64,000 bases of DNA from Hepsetus odoe (GCA_017165825.1 CM029381.1:1983563-2047562); one strand, 5' to 3'; shown: positions 38,014-49,900, numbered from the stretch's first letter. Numbers and translations are program-made. Notes: generated by a model from the letters alone, not told the origin.

Positions 38014-41000
38014 AATGAAGGTGGAGGAGGATTCTTGAGTTGGTTGTATCGGAGAAAGAATGAAGTTCACCTTCCAGATGACAAGAACAAATCGGTAAGT
38101 CTTTCTTCCTCTCTTTTTCCTTAAACATTTATCGTCTTGCACAGCTTCTTTTCGGTGTGAATTTTTTTTTTTTTTTTTTATTTAATATTTATTTGAACAA
38201 CCGCATCGTTGTATAAAAATAACTTGTGTACCCATTTTAATAAGAACACCTGTTTTCCAGATTGTTTGGGATGAAAACAAGCAGAGATGGGTGAATCTGG
38301 ATGAACCGGAGGAGGAGGTGGGTGTGCACTGGGTGTGCAATCTTTTTAAAAGCACACTTGTTTTTGTTCTTTGTCCACTATTCATACACCCCCTTCAGTC
38401 CCGTTGGAAAACAACTGGAAGTATTTTAAGTTTGAGTTATTTATTAAATGCTAGTACTGTGTTTTCAGCATAAACCCCCACCCCCGCCACCATCAATGTT
38501 TCCAAAAGCGCCGTCAGGGGGTCCTGGGACTGGGCATGGGATGGGAGGACCTCCAGGTGGACCAGGGGCAGGACCTCCTGTTAACATGTTCTCCAGGAAA
38601 GCAGGTGAGTCACTTTCTCCCGCCACTCAACTTGCTTTAAAGACTTACTGATTAAAACCTGTCTGCTGCGTTAGACTCCGCCCCGTTCCTGAACCGTCAC
38701 ACTCCTCCAGGCTGTACATGTTCAGAACACAGGTCACCGCTCGGTGTCGATGCAGAACATCCAGCTGTCAGGCTAAAGCTGCAGTGCCAGAGGACAAAGC
38801 ACTTCAACAGAAAATACACAGAAGCAAAGGACTGATCTAGAACCTTCCTTTTTCAGAAAACTAGAACCCAGTTAAGGAGGCACTCACTTCTCATTAGGAG
38901 CTGAAAGTTGATGTAGCAGCAGCTTGCAGTCATGTTAACTAGAACAACTGGAACAGACCTTTTAGTGCACACGTTGGAGAAGTGTGAGGGTGAAGAGTTC
39001 AAACGGACAACATCTTGGTTTGGGAAGGAAAGCCATGCAAGTTCACAGGCTGTGGATGATGATGATGATGATGATCTTCTGAGCAGAATATTTGGAGAAC
39101 GGTGAATGAGGTTCCTAGAGCAGATTACCGTGGGTCATTAGTGGTAAAAAGGAACTGTTTTTCTGATTCAGGCATGAGACCTCGGTACGTGGATGTGCTG
39201 AATCCAGGTCGTGGAGATTCCAAACCTGTTCCAGCGGTTCCTCCTCCTGCTGACCTGTTTGCCCCCCTGGCGCCCATGGCCATGCCTGCCAACCTCTTCG
39301 TTCCTACAGCAGGTAGGATGTGAAGAAAAACTTTCTTGGTGTGTATGAGAGAGAGCTGTATACCGCAACTCTCTCTTCTGTCCAGCTCCAGAGGACCAGC
39401 AGCCGCTGGAGGGGAGTGTTCCAGACAGTAATGGAAACACGGAGCACGCTCAGCCCCATGCTACAGTTCCACAAGTACGTGTACACACACACACACTTAT
39501 TTCATTACACTGTGTAGGGATACTAAGCCTAATAGTTTCATTTTAATGACATTATAAATTTTTAAATCATTCAAAAGCTTGCATACACTTCAGTACTAAA
39601 CCCGGTCCCTTCTGTACTTGTTCCTGAAGTGATTTCAACATTGTGGCCTTTATTTTGACTTATTTCTGCTGCTAATACTAATAAGCCAACTCAACCGCTG
39701 ACTGGATGATGGAAATATCCTCTGCACACGTTCTGCTTTAGTCTGCTGAGTTGAAGGAGGCTTAGATACCAGCTGATGATTCTGCGTGTGTGTTTGTGTC
39801 ACTTTAGATGTTTAACCCCACACTCTTGCCCCCGGGCCAAGAGGGCACTCAGTCAGGAGAGGTAAGGTCTCGTTTAAAGACTAGAGTGAGTTCATCCCGC
39901 CTTCCTCATACACAGACATGCTCGCACGTCGATCCAGCAGAGTAGAGACACTTATCTCCACAGCGACTGTTCACACGAGATTACAGAAAGAGACGTTCGT
40001 GCAGGAAAAAATAATGGAAGTGGAAAACTGGTTTCAGATTTTGCCTTGACAAACTCAGTCATCCATTAGATTTGTTAAATTAAAATGAGTTAATGAATGA
40101 AGATTTGGGTAAAGTGTTTGGTGTTAACATATAAGAAATAATGCTGGACTGTCCTCAGGAGGGTGCGGGATGGCTAAAGGGTCATGCTGAAAGACACAAC
40201 TGTATTTGTGACACAAAATAATACATTTAAAAAAAATCACAAACTTTAACGGAAAGACTTCAGCTGACCCAAGCTTTTGTACAGAAAAGTATGTCTGAGG
40301 GCAACTTATCCAGGAAAGAGGAAAAAAACCAAAAAGTAGCAGCACTTCATTAAACAGCTGTTTTTACACCTTGGCAGTCAAAGTTACTTAGTTAAAAGTT
40401 CTACTTAATTCTGATTTACTTTCGCAGTGAAGTAAATTCAATAACACATTAGGATGAACAAGACTAATCATTAAAAGTAAAGTGACCTCTGATGAAGCTT
40501 ATTTGATCCACTCGTACTGAAAAGAAAAGGCCGTGCATTCAAAAGGGAGAAAATTTTTAATTCCTTAGGGACAAAGTTCACAATTACATGCATGTTTGTA
40601 TCATTAATTGCATTTGTTCCTATTGAGCCACTTTTAGAAATGTGATTGTTGGCAATTATTTATCTTAAACCATTTAATCATCAGGAAGAACAGGACAAAT
40701 TTGGTTCATCACAATTTAACAACCTTTAAATTTTGCGCTGTCTCATAGCGGGAGCTCTGAAATGTACATACACACGCTTGGAACCCCCTGCCAGACTCCC
40801 TCTAAGAGCTTTTAATGCTGCTCTTAAGTGTGCGTGTGTGTATCAGTGCATGTGATTCACTCACACTCTCTCACACACACACACGCACTCAAGCCACCAA
40901 TGAGTATTCGATATTAGTTACGGCTGATTCTGATGTAACGGGTTTGTCTTGATTCTGATGGGCCAGATCTGCATGGGATTAACTTTGGTTTGTGGTGTTT

Positions 41001-42677
41001 GTTTTTTGTGGATCTCTTGCTTTTCTAGCTATCACGTTCTAGCTCAATGAGTTCTTTATCACGAGAAGTGAGTCAGCATTTAAACCAGGTACCTTCACAT
41101 GCTGCGGCGCTTAGCCCTGCCCTTCTCCCTCTCTTTACCTCTTAACTGTCTCGTCTCACGTGTGTTCCACGTCTCCAGCACAGCTCCTCAACCCGTTAGC
41201 TACAGAGGCCAAGCCCTGATCCGTCTCCCGATTGGCCAAATGGGTGAGCCGGTAAAGAGTGAGCAGTGCTGAAGAGGTGAAGCCTCTGCTCTGTCCCTCT
41301 ATTATTGCATGCTCGCACTAACCCTGCCCCCCTGCATGCTGAGGCTCCAGCTGGAAACAGATCAAGAAAACCAAAACATCCAGCATCATCTAACGGCACA
41401 CGGGATTTATTTACTTTTGCTTTGCTTACGTCGTCAGATACAGTTGAATAAAGTTTCTACACACCCAGTTAAACTACACGTTCCCGGTGAATGTGAGTAC
41501 ACATCCTGTACACAGGACACACCTGTATGTGGCATTTTTACTACATGCGCCATTTTATTTTCTGATATTTTGACAGTGAATCCTGTTCAGAAGTGTGTTC
41601 TATGTACATGATGTGTATTTAAGTTTCCAGAATCTAATTGGATTTTGATTTAATTTTTTTTTACCATCATTGTGTACTTTCCAAAACATTTTTAGTTCCC
41701 TGAAAGCTTTTTACTAAGAGATCACAGTCTGACCTTCACAGGGATAAGTTCATGTGGAAAAGGAAAAACGGGATTTCTGTGATCTGCTCTTAAAGAAAAG
41801 TGTGCGGCTTAGAAAACGGATTGTTTATAAAACTCACCCGTTCAACTGTGCACAGCTGTCTGGGTAAACTGACCACACTGCAGTGGCACAGTGCGCCTGA
41901 CTCTTCCCTGTTACTATAGTAACAGCACTTGTGTCCTTACAGGTCCCCACGCAGCCACCAGCGCAGGGAACTCCACCGGCAGGAGGCGTGACTTTCTACA
42001 ATCCCTCACAGTTTGCACAGGTGGGTCTAAAAATCTGTGCTTTTCCACAGTCCTGTTACGGCACGAAGAAGAGTGAGCGGTCATGGAGAGAAGGAATCTG
42101 TGCACAGTACTAAAATTCAGAAAAATATTTCAAAGCTGTTTATCTGGGAAGTAAAATAGAAATATTACTGTTCTTTTTAACTTGACTACTTTGTTTTGAG
42201 CTATTATGAACTACATTATACTGGCTCTGCTCGCTCTTCTTCCTCAAGAAACCTGTGCTCTTTCAAAAAACCAAACTAGTCACTGATCAACTGTTCTAGT
42301 TTTACTTGGTCATAACAGTTACTCAGCAGTTGATCAGGGCTGGTCACTAATATGAAGATCAAATGTGGAGACAGCTCTGCTGTAAGTCTCTCTGGATCAG
42401 AGCTTCTACAACTTTTTTTTTTTTTTTCTTTCTGCGATTTTTCCCTTAAACCTTTCCTAATTTTCCACATAAATACGACCTAAAGCTTTAGGGTTTTCAA
42501 AGGCATTTGTGAAATCTGTCAATCTTTGTCATTTATGCAGAAAATTAGAAAATGGAGTGTTCGCAAACTTAAAGATCTCTAACCTGCGGTGTCTCTCTCT
42601 CTCTCTGTCAGTCTGTACCTCCAGCTCGATCTCGTCCTGGACGACTGGGACAGCGGGAGTACCCCACACTGAAATAA
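17971..42677 (+). CDS. sec16a: Sec16A, scaffold of ER exit sites; 30 coding exons
   Basis: Joining GT-AG exons gives an uninterrupted frame of about 2151 aa (human SEC16A about 2350). Exons: 17971-20820, 21300-21433, 21597-21691, 21850-21982, 22469-22655, 22967-23132, 23372-23514, 23800-23861, 23946-24084, 24358-24597, 24681-24778, 25192-25273, 25400-25517, 26466-26577, 26934-27039, 30654-30794, 30877-30990, 33953-34142, 34659-35029, 35193-35240, 35354-35518, 38014-38094, 38261-38317, 38469-38604, 39172-39312, 39386-39474, 39808-39861, 41029-41088, 41943-42020, 42612-42677. Phases agree at every junction. Sec16A is a peripheral ER protein that concentrates COPII (Sec23, Sec13) at exit sites. 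Order: Pro/Gln-rich disordered N-terminus (1-950), Arg/Tyr-rich region, central conserved domain (about 1240-1640), disordered Pro-rich region, and conserved C-terminal segments (LPDDKNKS, SRSSSMSSLSREVSQHLNQ). Start ATG: 40 nt after the exon 2 acceptor, beginning MQPPPRAAPPG. Confidence 0.96.
20852..21050 (+). repeat. SINE-A copy directly after the sec16a exon 2 donor
   Basis: The SINE starts about 32 bp into intron 2. The head (TGGTCCAGTGG), B-box (with one inserted base), body and tail (AAGTCGCTCTGCATAAGAGC) are all visible. Confidence 0.9.
21300..23514 (+). CDS. sec16a: sec16a exons 3-8: Arg/Tyr-rich ER-targeting region
   Basis: Six exons encode residues 951-1236: DDPYRRADPRYSRYN, YYDQAYNYNYEAYRR, then a Ser/His/Arg-rich block (DRRSVHSERSAHSVHSTHS) and the conserved PLRPLTPEKFSVPHCCARFG lead-in to the central domain. 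In metazoan Sec16 the charged region just before the central domain is known to drive ER exit site targeting. A (GT)n tract (21815-21844) lies just before the acceptor of the 21850 exon. Confidence 0.94.
22656..22966. other. sec16a intron between exons 6 and 7
   Basis: No repeat or other element was recognised. Confidence 0.5.
23800..30990 (+). CDS. sec16a: sec16a exons 9-18: central conserved domain (Sec13-binding ACE1 fold)
   Basis: Ten exons encode residues 1237-1640, the best-conserved part of the protein. It begins FPGPLVKEDTHKVDVIKFAQ and continues with LIWEFIVLLCRQNGTVVGTD, LWGHALLLASKMDNRTHARV, VYQLMSGRMPAAATCCGDEK, WRPHLAMVLSNLTHTLDLDT and SKGLVDAAHFCYLMAQVGLG. It ends with VFKFIYACRLAESGLCAQAF and LRFFDPQLKEKPEQELFQEP. 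In yeast this helical unit forms a 2:2 tetramer with Sec13, which completes its beta-propeller. Two retroelement-loaded introns (27040-30653 and 30991-33952) flank the last two exons of the domain. Confidence 0.96.
26043..26219 (+). repeat. SINE-A copy in sec16a intron 14
   Basis: Intact A-box (TGGTCCAGTGG) and B-box (GGTTCGAATCCC), with a short internal deletion in the body. The tail is AGTCGCTCTGGATAAGAGCG. Confidence 0.9.
26865..26933 (+). repeat. (CT)n/(CTGT)n tract forming the exon 16 polypyrimidine tract
   Basis: The microsatellite runs directly into the acceptor CAG at 26933, so it also serves as the pyrimidine tract of the splice site. Confidence 0.9.
27265..27470 (+). mobile_element. 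Tc1/mariner transposase fragment
   Basis: The + strand frames retain MLTAVHHRK, a segment like WTMERGKKVA, and VLFQQDN, the last being the second catalytic Asp block of Tc1-family transposases. It is short, internally deleted and frameshifted. Confidence 0.55.
27515..30530 (-). mobile_element. Degenerate LTR-flanked element in sec16a intron 16
   Basis: Two direct repeats flank the region. The left (about 27540-27745) and right (about 30215-30520) share, in order, ACTGATGTTCAA, a CCATTTC...TCT stretch, GGTTTGCATCA, CTGAAG(T/A)TCACCATGTC and TGAATTAAGAACCTCA. The left copy lacks about 100 bp. Between them the - strand has open frames at 28916-29444 rich in Arg, Glu and Ala (LEALEARFRVYAEASKANGG), as in the coiled-coil part of some retrotransposon gag proteins. 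A T-tract sits at 28031-28065. No reverse transcriptase was found, and the family is not resolved. Confidence 0.45.
31640..33850 (-). mobile_element. Endogenous retrovirus relic (gamma/epsilon-like gag-pol), antisense in sec16a intron 18
   Basis: On the - strand, broken frames follow gag-pol order. A capsid-like stretch with ENPSAFIHRM lies near 33600. The start of a reverse transcriptase (AGVLVEMRSPW) lies near 32150, followed by a DLRAV-like block near 32080. A later block (EQCHEDSINVLKKL, then QPQIKYLGRL) lies near 31780-31880. These resemble the reverse transcriptase of gammaretrovirus-like elements. The region between gag and pol is shortened and the reverse-transcriptase core is deleted. 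Stops and frameshifts occur throughout. No LTRs or env were recognised. It is an inert fossil spliced out with the intron. Confidence 0.6.
33953..42677 (+). CDS. sec16a: sec16a exons 19-31: Pro-rich linker and conserved C-terminus
   Basis: Residues 1641-2151. A Pro/Met-rich disordered stretch is encoded by 34659-35029. Two RRSRTTS-containing exons follow at 35193 and 35354. Next are a short conserved module (GGGFLSWLYRRK, then LPDDKNKSIVWDENKQRWVN), a Pro/Gly-rich linker, the SLSREVSQ exon (41029-41088) and the last exon ending RSRPGRLGQREYPTLK. The C-terminal part of mammalian Sec16 binds Sec23. The 60-bp and 54-bp exons keep frame and could be skipped, but the sequence alone cannot show this. 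Confidence 0.93.
35880..37590 (+). repeat. Degenerate pyrimidine-rich satellite in sec16a intron 22
   Basis: About 1.7 kb is built from diverged copies of phrases such as CATGATGTCCCA, TGTCTCTTTC and TCCCAGTTACATC. The + strand is strongly C/T-rich. Stop codons are scarce because TAA/TAG/TGA rarely arise from these phrases, which explains the 204- and 267-codon open frames. A (GT)n run lies at 35850-35878. No coding character is present. Confidence 0.8.
37845..38013 (+). repeat. (CA)n and (CT)n tracts before the exon 23 acceptor
   Basis: (CA)n spans about 37842-37888. (CT)n spans about 37974-38010 and ends in CAG, forming the polypyrimidine tract of the exon at 38014. Confidence 0.9.
38605..39171. 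other. sec16a intron 25
   Basis: Nothing was recognised apart from a (GAT)n run at 39056-39076. Confidence 0.5.
39862..41028. other. sec16a intron 28
   Basis: No repeat family or alternative exon was recognised. Short (CA)n and (GT)n tracts lie near 40830-40885. Confidence 0.45.
42300..42415 (+). mobile_element. L2-type LINE 3' tail fragment in sec16a intron 30
   Basis: The segment CAGTTACTCAGCAGTTGATC...ACTAATATGAAGATCA...TAAGTCTCTCTGGATCAGAG parallels the LINE 3' end at 11640-11765. It is a solo tail followed by a T-run. Confidence 0.65.
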
Positions 42678-43610
42678 TGTGATGGATCGCTGGGGTTCTA
42701 GATCAGGCCAGATGAATTCCAGTCCGGACTCCCAGAAGCGCTGGCCCACCGTCCAGCCGCCCGGTCGTCTCTCATCAGTCCTCGTTATTACCTGTACGTT
42801 CCTTTAGTGGACGATGGTCCGAGCAGGCCAGCCATGGTCCTAAAACGACGCATCGACCTACGTCTCTTCTGCCTTCTGTTTTTTCTTTCTCCCCCTCCTG
42901 TCTTGACTGGAATGCTCCTCCCTGTGAACAGTGTGACATTTAAGTGCAATAATTGTTTAGATTTGTTAGAACTCTCAGCCTAACAGTAACTGCATTTCAG
43001 CCCTGTGTGTGTGTTTGTGTGTGACAGTGCGTGTGTGTGTGTGTGCGCGTATGAGAGAAAGGGGGATTACCTGCAGGGGGTTTCAGGTCAGGCGTGCTCA
43101 TTTGGGCTGCTGTTGTCGTGGCAACGGTGAGGCGAGGGCTGTTGGAGTATTTTAGGTATTTATTGCAGCTTCCTGTTGGAATTGGAAACCTTTATGAAGC
43201 TTTTTTGTTTTCTTTTTTAATCACGCCCTGCCCCATCTGTATATCAGAACAAATATTTATGAGTTATAGTCTGTGTGCTCTTAACACCCTCTCCCTGCTC
43301 CTCTTCCCCTCACATCTTAATTTTTACTGGTACATCCCTTTTCATATACATTTCCCCTTCAACTGTCGTACCACTGCTTACTCTGGACAAATTTTTCCTT
43401 CTTTCTTTTTTTTTTTCTTCTGCTGATTTATCAAGATTTTATTTCTCTGAAGTCATTCATCGTTCCTCACCTCCAATGTTCCAAATGTGGCTTTTTTTTT
43501 TTTTGTAATTCCAAAGGATTGCTCTTGTTGAAGGAAGCCTGGACTAATTGTGTTCAGAATTGACTGTAAAATTCTTGACAAAAAAAAAAATAAAATATTT
43601 TTGAGCTCTT
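42678..43610 (+). other. sec16a: sec16a 3' UTR
   Basis: A candidate poly(A) signal (AATAAA) lies at about 43589-43594 inside an A-rich tract. A (GT)n cluster sits at 43003-43046. TTTATT motifs on the + strand (about 43157 and 43437) read as AATAAA on the - strand, so transcripts of the opposing MLLE gene may overlap this UTR. Confidence 0.6.
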
Positions 43611-43925
43611 TAGCAATTTGGAAGTTGTTCTCATTGAAAATTATGCATTGTTTTGTTTGGTAGAGGAGTCTGTTTAGAAAACCGCATAGAAAAAAACCCA
43701 TAACATGACGCAGTAACTCCTCTAAACGCCACTGCTCTCAAGCCCTGTTTAGGAACCAGAGCGGTGGGAGGAGGTGCAAGAATACAGTAAAAAGAATGGA
43801 AATCCTACGCACCTGTTAACGCTACAGGTCTGGAGAAAAGGAGGAGCTGAAGCAAGTCGGTCACCTCAACCCTGAAGGGGCTGGAATGGGAAGCGGACTG
43901 GTTTGGTCTGTAATTGCCCTCTATC

Positions 43926-46900
43926 TGCTGGTTGTCAAAGCAAGGGGCCCTCCTGGGGGGATAAGTGAAAGTGACAACCCTTGTCATTGCGAGGTCACAG
44001 CACAGCACACATGATAACATTAAAATTAGAAACCTTTTTTCATACCAGTGTAACAAAACTGCAAGCAGCTAGACCGACATATCACAGTGAGGTGAATATT
44101 GCCCTCCAACAAGAGGAGGCCTGAAGAATAAATCAGGCAGGCGGAACTATAAAGCTACTTTTATAAACCGAAGACCGTCTCAGACATTTAGACATAAATA
44201 TTGATATAAAAACACTGTTCACCCTCACTCCAGAGAACCCTCGTTCATGCTCTGCTTTGAGCAGGTGACAGAGCATCCCATTCTAATTGATCAGAACCGT
44301 GTGTGTGTGTGTGTGTGTGTGGTTACCAGAGCGTTCTTCGCCCGACGCACTGCGACCTCTAACAAGGCACGATCCGACAGAACCTGCTGCAGAGTCCCAG
44401 AGTCCATTTCTAACAGCATGCCTACAAACACACAGCATACATTTAACACTTTTATTCAAAAACAAACTGAATTACGCGCGCTGACTACACTGAACACTGA
44501 TTTCTTCGACATACTCTACATACAAAAGCCAAATTTATCTGGAAACTAGAAATATTCTTGACAATAGCAAACTAATTCTGTGCCCTTGGAATGATCAGGT
44601 TCTGTCTGCGTTATGAGAAGTTTAGAGAAAATGTTTTCCACAAACAGAATCGATGGGCGGAACAAGCCTCGTTCACCTGCCACACTGACAGAAACACCCA
44701 TAATGTTCGAAATGTACAAAAGTGTAAAGTTGTAAACAGGGTTTTAGGGAACAGATAAAAAGTTCTGTTTGGGATCACAAGGTAAAGGTTTTCAAAAAGA
44801 GCACCGTTTACTCATAATTCACTCTAAATTAACTTTAGGGTTGTAATAGAGTGTCTACAGGTATCAGATGTGGTGCTTTGTATGACATGACTATGTTTCA
44901 AAGGAAGTCTCTGTCTTATGGAGAAAAATTTGCACATTAAATATAAAGGACACCAACAACCTCGCGTTAGCTCCCTAGTGTGATCGGTTACAATAAAAAA
45001 ACGCTGCTCTCCGGAAAAGTCCAAAAAACCTGCAAAATTTGTTTACGATCATTACAGACTCCAGCTTGAGGTTTCTGTTGAACGTAATTTAAAGGCCACT
45101 CCATTATCCAACATTGCCAAGTTCTTATTTGGGGAGTTAAATTCCTAAAACCTCTAACAACATAAAAAAGGAGAAAATGATCATATTTGCTCTGCAATCA
45201 AAAGACTGAGGAACAAAAAACAGCTATTAGATTTGTTGAAACTGATCGGTCATACTGAGCCACGCAGAGCCTGACGGAGCCTGAGCCTCTGTAAAGCTAA
45301 TTCAGGCAGCACTAACAGACAAAAAAAAAAAAAGCGACTCAGTTTCTATTCTCCGTAGTTATAATTTAGACATTTGAACAAAATGCTGTTGATGGTGAGC
45401 TACCCAAAACCATCTTACCATCTACGTCCCTTTACCATCACAGTACAAATCTCACAGATGATGAGAATAACTCCGAAGGGACAGTAAGACCGGCTCACCT
45501 GTGATGTCAGAGCAGTGGACAGGCTCCATCTCCTGAACAAGTCCAAAAAGCGCCTCCCCGATCGCATCTACTTCGTCTTTGTCAGAGCTGTCATTCACGT
45601 CTGCCTCTTCCTGGCACCGCCCACAACTGCATGCATATCATGCATATCATTCAACATATTCATTATATCTGACCGTGTTTTTTTTAAACAGTGTCTGCTC
45701 AAATTCACTAACCCTTGTAAAGTTTTCAGTGCTGTCTTCACTTTCTCCTCCAACAGAACAGGGTCTGAAAGCAGCTGAAGCACCGCCTCCTTTGTCTGCT
45801 CCAATAGCATGCCTGCAAAGTTGTCATATCAGTGTTACAAACAAAAACTCTGGTGCAAATGTAACCATATTTTGACTCTGGGAGTGGCAAGAGCATCAGC
45901 ATTCGCGTTGGCCTCTGTGTATGATGCTGCGGGACGCTGTGGACGTTCTCTGACACTGGACTGAAAATGGAACGTTTCCATTTCCATCTTTAATCGCCCT
46001 GACCTGCTGCACATCTTTCCCAGCTTATCTTTGGCCTTCGCCACTGCTTTCTTCGGCCCTGTGGTTCATCTCCTTGTACTCCTGTCTACTTTTTTCATTT
46101 CTCTGACTGTCCCACTTCTTTGCTTGCTTCTTCTTCTGTAGACACTCCTGGACTTCTGGGTTCCACTACCAGGTTTCTTCCAGATGTCACACCAAGTACC
46201 GTTCTAGCGGTCTGCCTCATCACTTCTGCAGCAGTTTCCCAGCAATCCAATCCACTTCCAACACCTCCCAGTGCCCGTGTTAACTCCTGCCTGAACTCCA
46301 CCTTGCAGTCCTCCTCTTTCAGCTTCCACCACTTGATCCTCAACTCTGCCCACATTTTCCTCCTCTTCTTGACCTCCAAGGTTGTCCTACAGACCCCCAT
46401 CCAATGCTGTTTAGCTACACTCTCCCCTGTCACTACTTTGCAGTCTCCAATCTCCTTCAGACTGACCCTCCTGCAAAGAATATAATCCACCTGTGAGCAT
46501 CTTCCTCCACTCTTATACGTCACCCTGTGCTCCTCCCTCTTCTTAAAATGAGTATTAACTACAGCCATTTCCATCCTTTTTGCAAAATCTACAACCATCT
46601 GACCTTCAGCATTCCTCTTCATCTAACTCACTCCAGAATTATTCTTTCTTCTCCTTCTCACAACCATATTTTAGAGCAATAACATTCATCATCACAACTT
46701 CAACTTCCAGCTTCAAACTCATCACCCTCCCTGACACCCTCTTCACCTCCAAAACACTCTCCACATACTCTTCCTTCAGGATAACTCCTCCCCCATTCCT
46801 CCTTTCATCCACACCACTGTAAAACAATTTAAACCCTCCTCCAATACACTTGGTCTTACTACCCTTCCATCTAGTCCCTCACACACAAAATATCAGCCTT

Positions 46901-49900
46901 CCTTCTCTCCATCATATCAGCTCATTCTCTACCTTCACCAGTCATGCTGCCAACATTCAGAGTCCCTACCCTCACTTCCACTCTCCTCCCCTTCTTTCTC
47001 TCCTTCTCCATCTCCACATGCCTTCCTCCTCTTCTTCTCCTCCTTTGGCCAACAGTAGCCCAGTTTCCACCAGCACCCTGTAGGCTAACAGCACTGGTGG
47101 TGGTCGTTGTTAACCCGGGCCTCGACCGATCCGGTATGAAAATCTGTTTCGTTGTCCGCATATTGATTTAGCAAAAGTTTTACACCGGATGCCCTTCCTG
47201 ACGTAACCCTCTCCGTTTATCCGGGCTTGGGACCGGCACGAAGAAATACACTGGCTTGTGCTTCCCTAGTGGCTGGATTAACAAGCCTGCAGTAACCAAA
47301 ACTTTTTAGTGTTTTTCCTTCAACATTTTAGACAGAGTAAGAAAAATGCAGCTGCTCAGTGATCTTTGAGAAAAGACAACATTATGTTACGCTGAGAAAG
47401 ACATATTTTAAATTCAGGTTAACACAATAACAATAAATACTGTTATACAATACCCAGCTCTAGTTTTGAACACTTTGCAGGGGCTGCAAAGCTAACATGC
47501 TAGCTAACATGTCAGCTTTGTTTATGTTCTTGCCACTCCAGTGTGAAAATACAGTAAACAAGAATTTACAGAAAAAAAAAAATCTGCATTAATAATTAAT
47601 GTAATGCAAAGTGGGTCTGCTGTGAACTGGTCCAGACTGGGATTTCTTCATAGTGGTGGTGAAGAAACCAGACATGACTAATCTTCCGATAAGGCCTAGC
47701 AGTTCTTGTAGTGGCCTAGCGGTTGGGGACTAGGCCCCAGAATCGGAAGGTTGCTGGCTCAAATCCTCAACTAGTAGTGAGGTACCGTCCCCATCGCTCT
47801 CCACGGTCCCTTTAAATTACTGTCCCTGCTGCACGTTGTGTTTGGGTTGAAAGCAGAGGTTGCATTTTCTTGTGGTTCACTGTTTGCTGTTTTGCCTCAC
47901 AGTGTATCCCTCCACCATGAATAGCGATTTCATTTTAGTCTTAAAATCTTATCCAAGATTTTAGACTAAAGACATCAAGCAGTGTGTTCATACCTGTGAG
48001 GAAGATTCAGACGTGTGGTTCTGTTCACCACCACTGAGAACGATTCTGCTAAGTTTCAAAATGGTTCACAACAAACCCACTTTCTTCAAGGATCGAATCA
48101 TCTTCAGTGGGTGGACAAACTGTCAAATAGGCAGAATGTGCTGACAGATAGAGGAAGTAACAACCTGTTATTTTCTGAGTGTGACCGGTGTTGTGGAGTT
48201 CGACGAGTTCATACAGCTGTTCACCCAGAGAGTCGGACGTCAAAGAGTCTTCGTCATTAGCATTTGAGGGCTGTTTGCTGAGGAGAAAAAATAAAATCCC
48301 ACAAAATCAATAAAGGCTTAACGTCACTGTTGTATGTGTCATCTGTGTTTGTGTGTATGGTAAGGTCTTTTGTTCCAACAACACTATGTTCTAAAATGTT
48401 CCCTGCCGCCTGCTCATTCCAGAGTTTGACCCTTTTTATTGCAAACATCCTCAAAGGCTTTTGCTAGCCACCTTTGCTGTTAGCAAGCTGATAAAGGCTT
48501 ATTACACTAGATTTTTGGCACAAACAACAGAGAAACATGTACATGAGTCTGATTTAATAAGGCAGTCGCCTTTGCTTTTTGAACACTACATTTATGCTAA
48601 AAGATTTATGAGAAAAACTGAAAATGTTTTCATTTTCACTACATGGGCTGCTCTGCTACATAAATTAATACATACTCTCTGAAGTTCAATGAAACCCTTA
48701 AAACCAACCAACAAAAATCAGTTTCCAACTAGAACTCTGAAATGATAATGAAGGTGCCGATATGTTTACGATCTCTTGACATTCTGGGTCTGCAACAGAA
48801 CACACAAAATGGAAATGTATGTTTGGTGACCTGTGTACACAACTCTCAACAAAGCAAAAGGTATCAAGTGCAGTGGAGTAATGAACATATATCAAAAAGT
48901 TTGGTATATGCCTCTGAATCGAGACACGGCTACGGTTGTGGGAATTTGATGCAGACTTGACTTGGCTAAGTTACAACTAAGCTGCCGATGGATTTTAAGT
49001 GTCCATGTAAGCGTAACGGTTCGATATCCCAATTCTTCAATTTTTCCAACTCAACTCCCTCACTCCAGAGAACTCCCCAGCATTAAGATGTGTGTGTGTG
49101 TGTGTGTGTGTGTGTGAGCTACTTGTTTTTAGGCTGTATGTGTGTGTGCAGGTTACCTGTCCTCCGGTTTCAAGGCTGCGAGTGCTCTGTCCAGTGCTTT
49201 GGTGAGGAGCGCTTCATCCTGCAGCATCTGGCCAACCACAGCTCCCGGCAACTCCAGCAGCATCCCTGCACCAACCACACCATAAAGCAGAGACTCAGGA
49301 AATGAGAAGAGAAGTTGAAGAGAAACTTTGAATTGAGTGGTATTAAATGGAACACAAATCTGTGCATTTTATTTCCAATCACTGAAGCTTCATGTGTCTC
49401 AGAGTGTTTATGTGAGATGGTCATGATGGAAGTTTAGCCTCCACCATGAATAGGTTTAGTTTTAGTCCTTAATCTTCTCCAAACTATGCAAAAACAATGT
49501 CTCACATCAGGCAGCATCTTCACCACCACTTCATTTCTGTGAGAGCAAATCAGATGTTTGTTCTTTGCTCCTAATTACTTTAAAAAAAATTTTTTTTTTT
49601 TTTTTACACATTTTCTCAAATTAATGTTCTGCAAAAAAAAACCAAACAAAAAAACCTCTCAACTGTAATTTGGGTTTTTGGGTAAATTTAGAGTTCTAAG
49701 GTAATGAATCGTCCTGGCTCATCTCAACTATCTGGTATCCTCTGTGCTCAATCTACTCAGAAATGAAACATTTTATGGCATTTTGTTGGCACCTGATGGC
49801 ACCAATGAGAAAAATCCTACATTCTTCACTCAGATCTTAGTTAACGAAGAACATTGTTTTTAACTCCTTGAGCAAAAACTCGCACTAACAACTATACTGT

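Noticed and set aside
46095..46622. 175-aa - strand frame as a host protein
   Set aside because: It contains RTE LINE endonuclease motifs and is embedded in a recognisable LINE 5' half.
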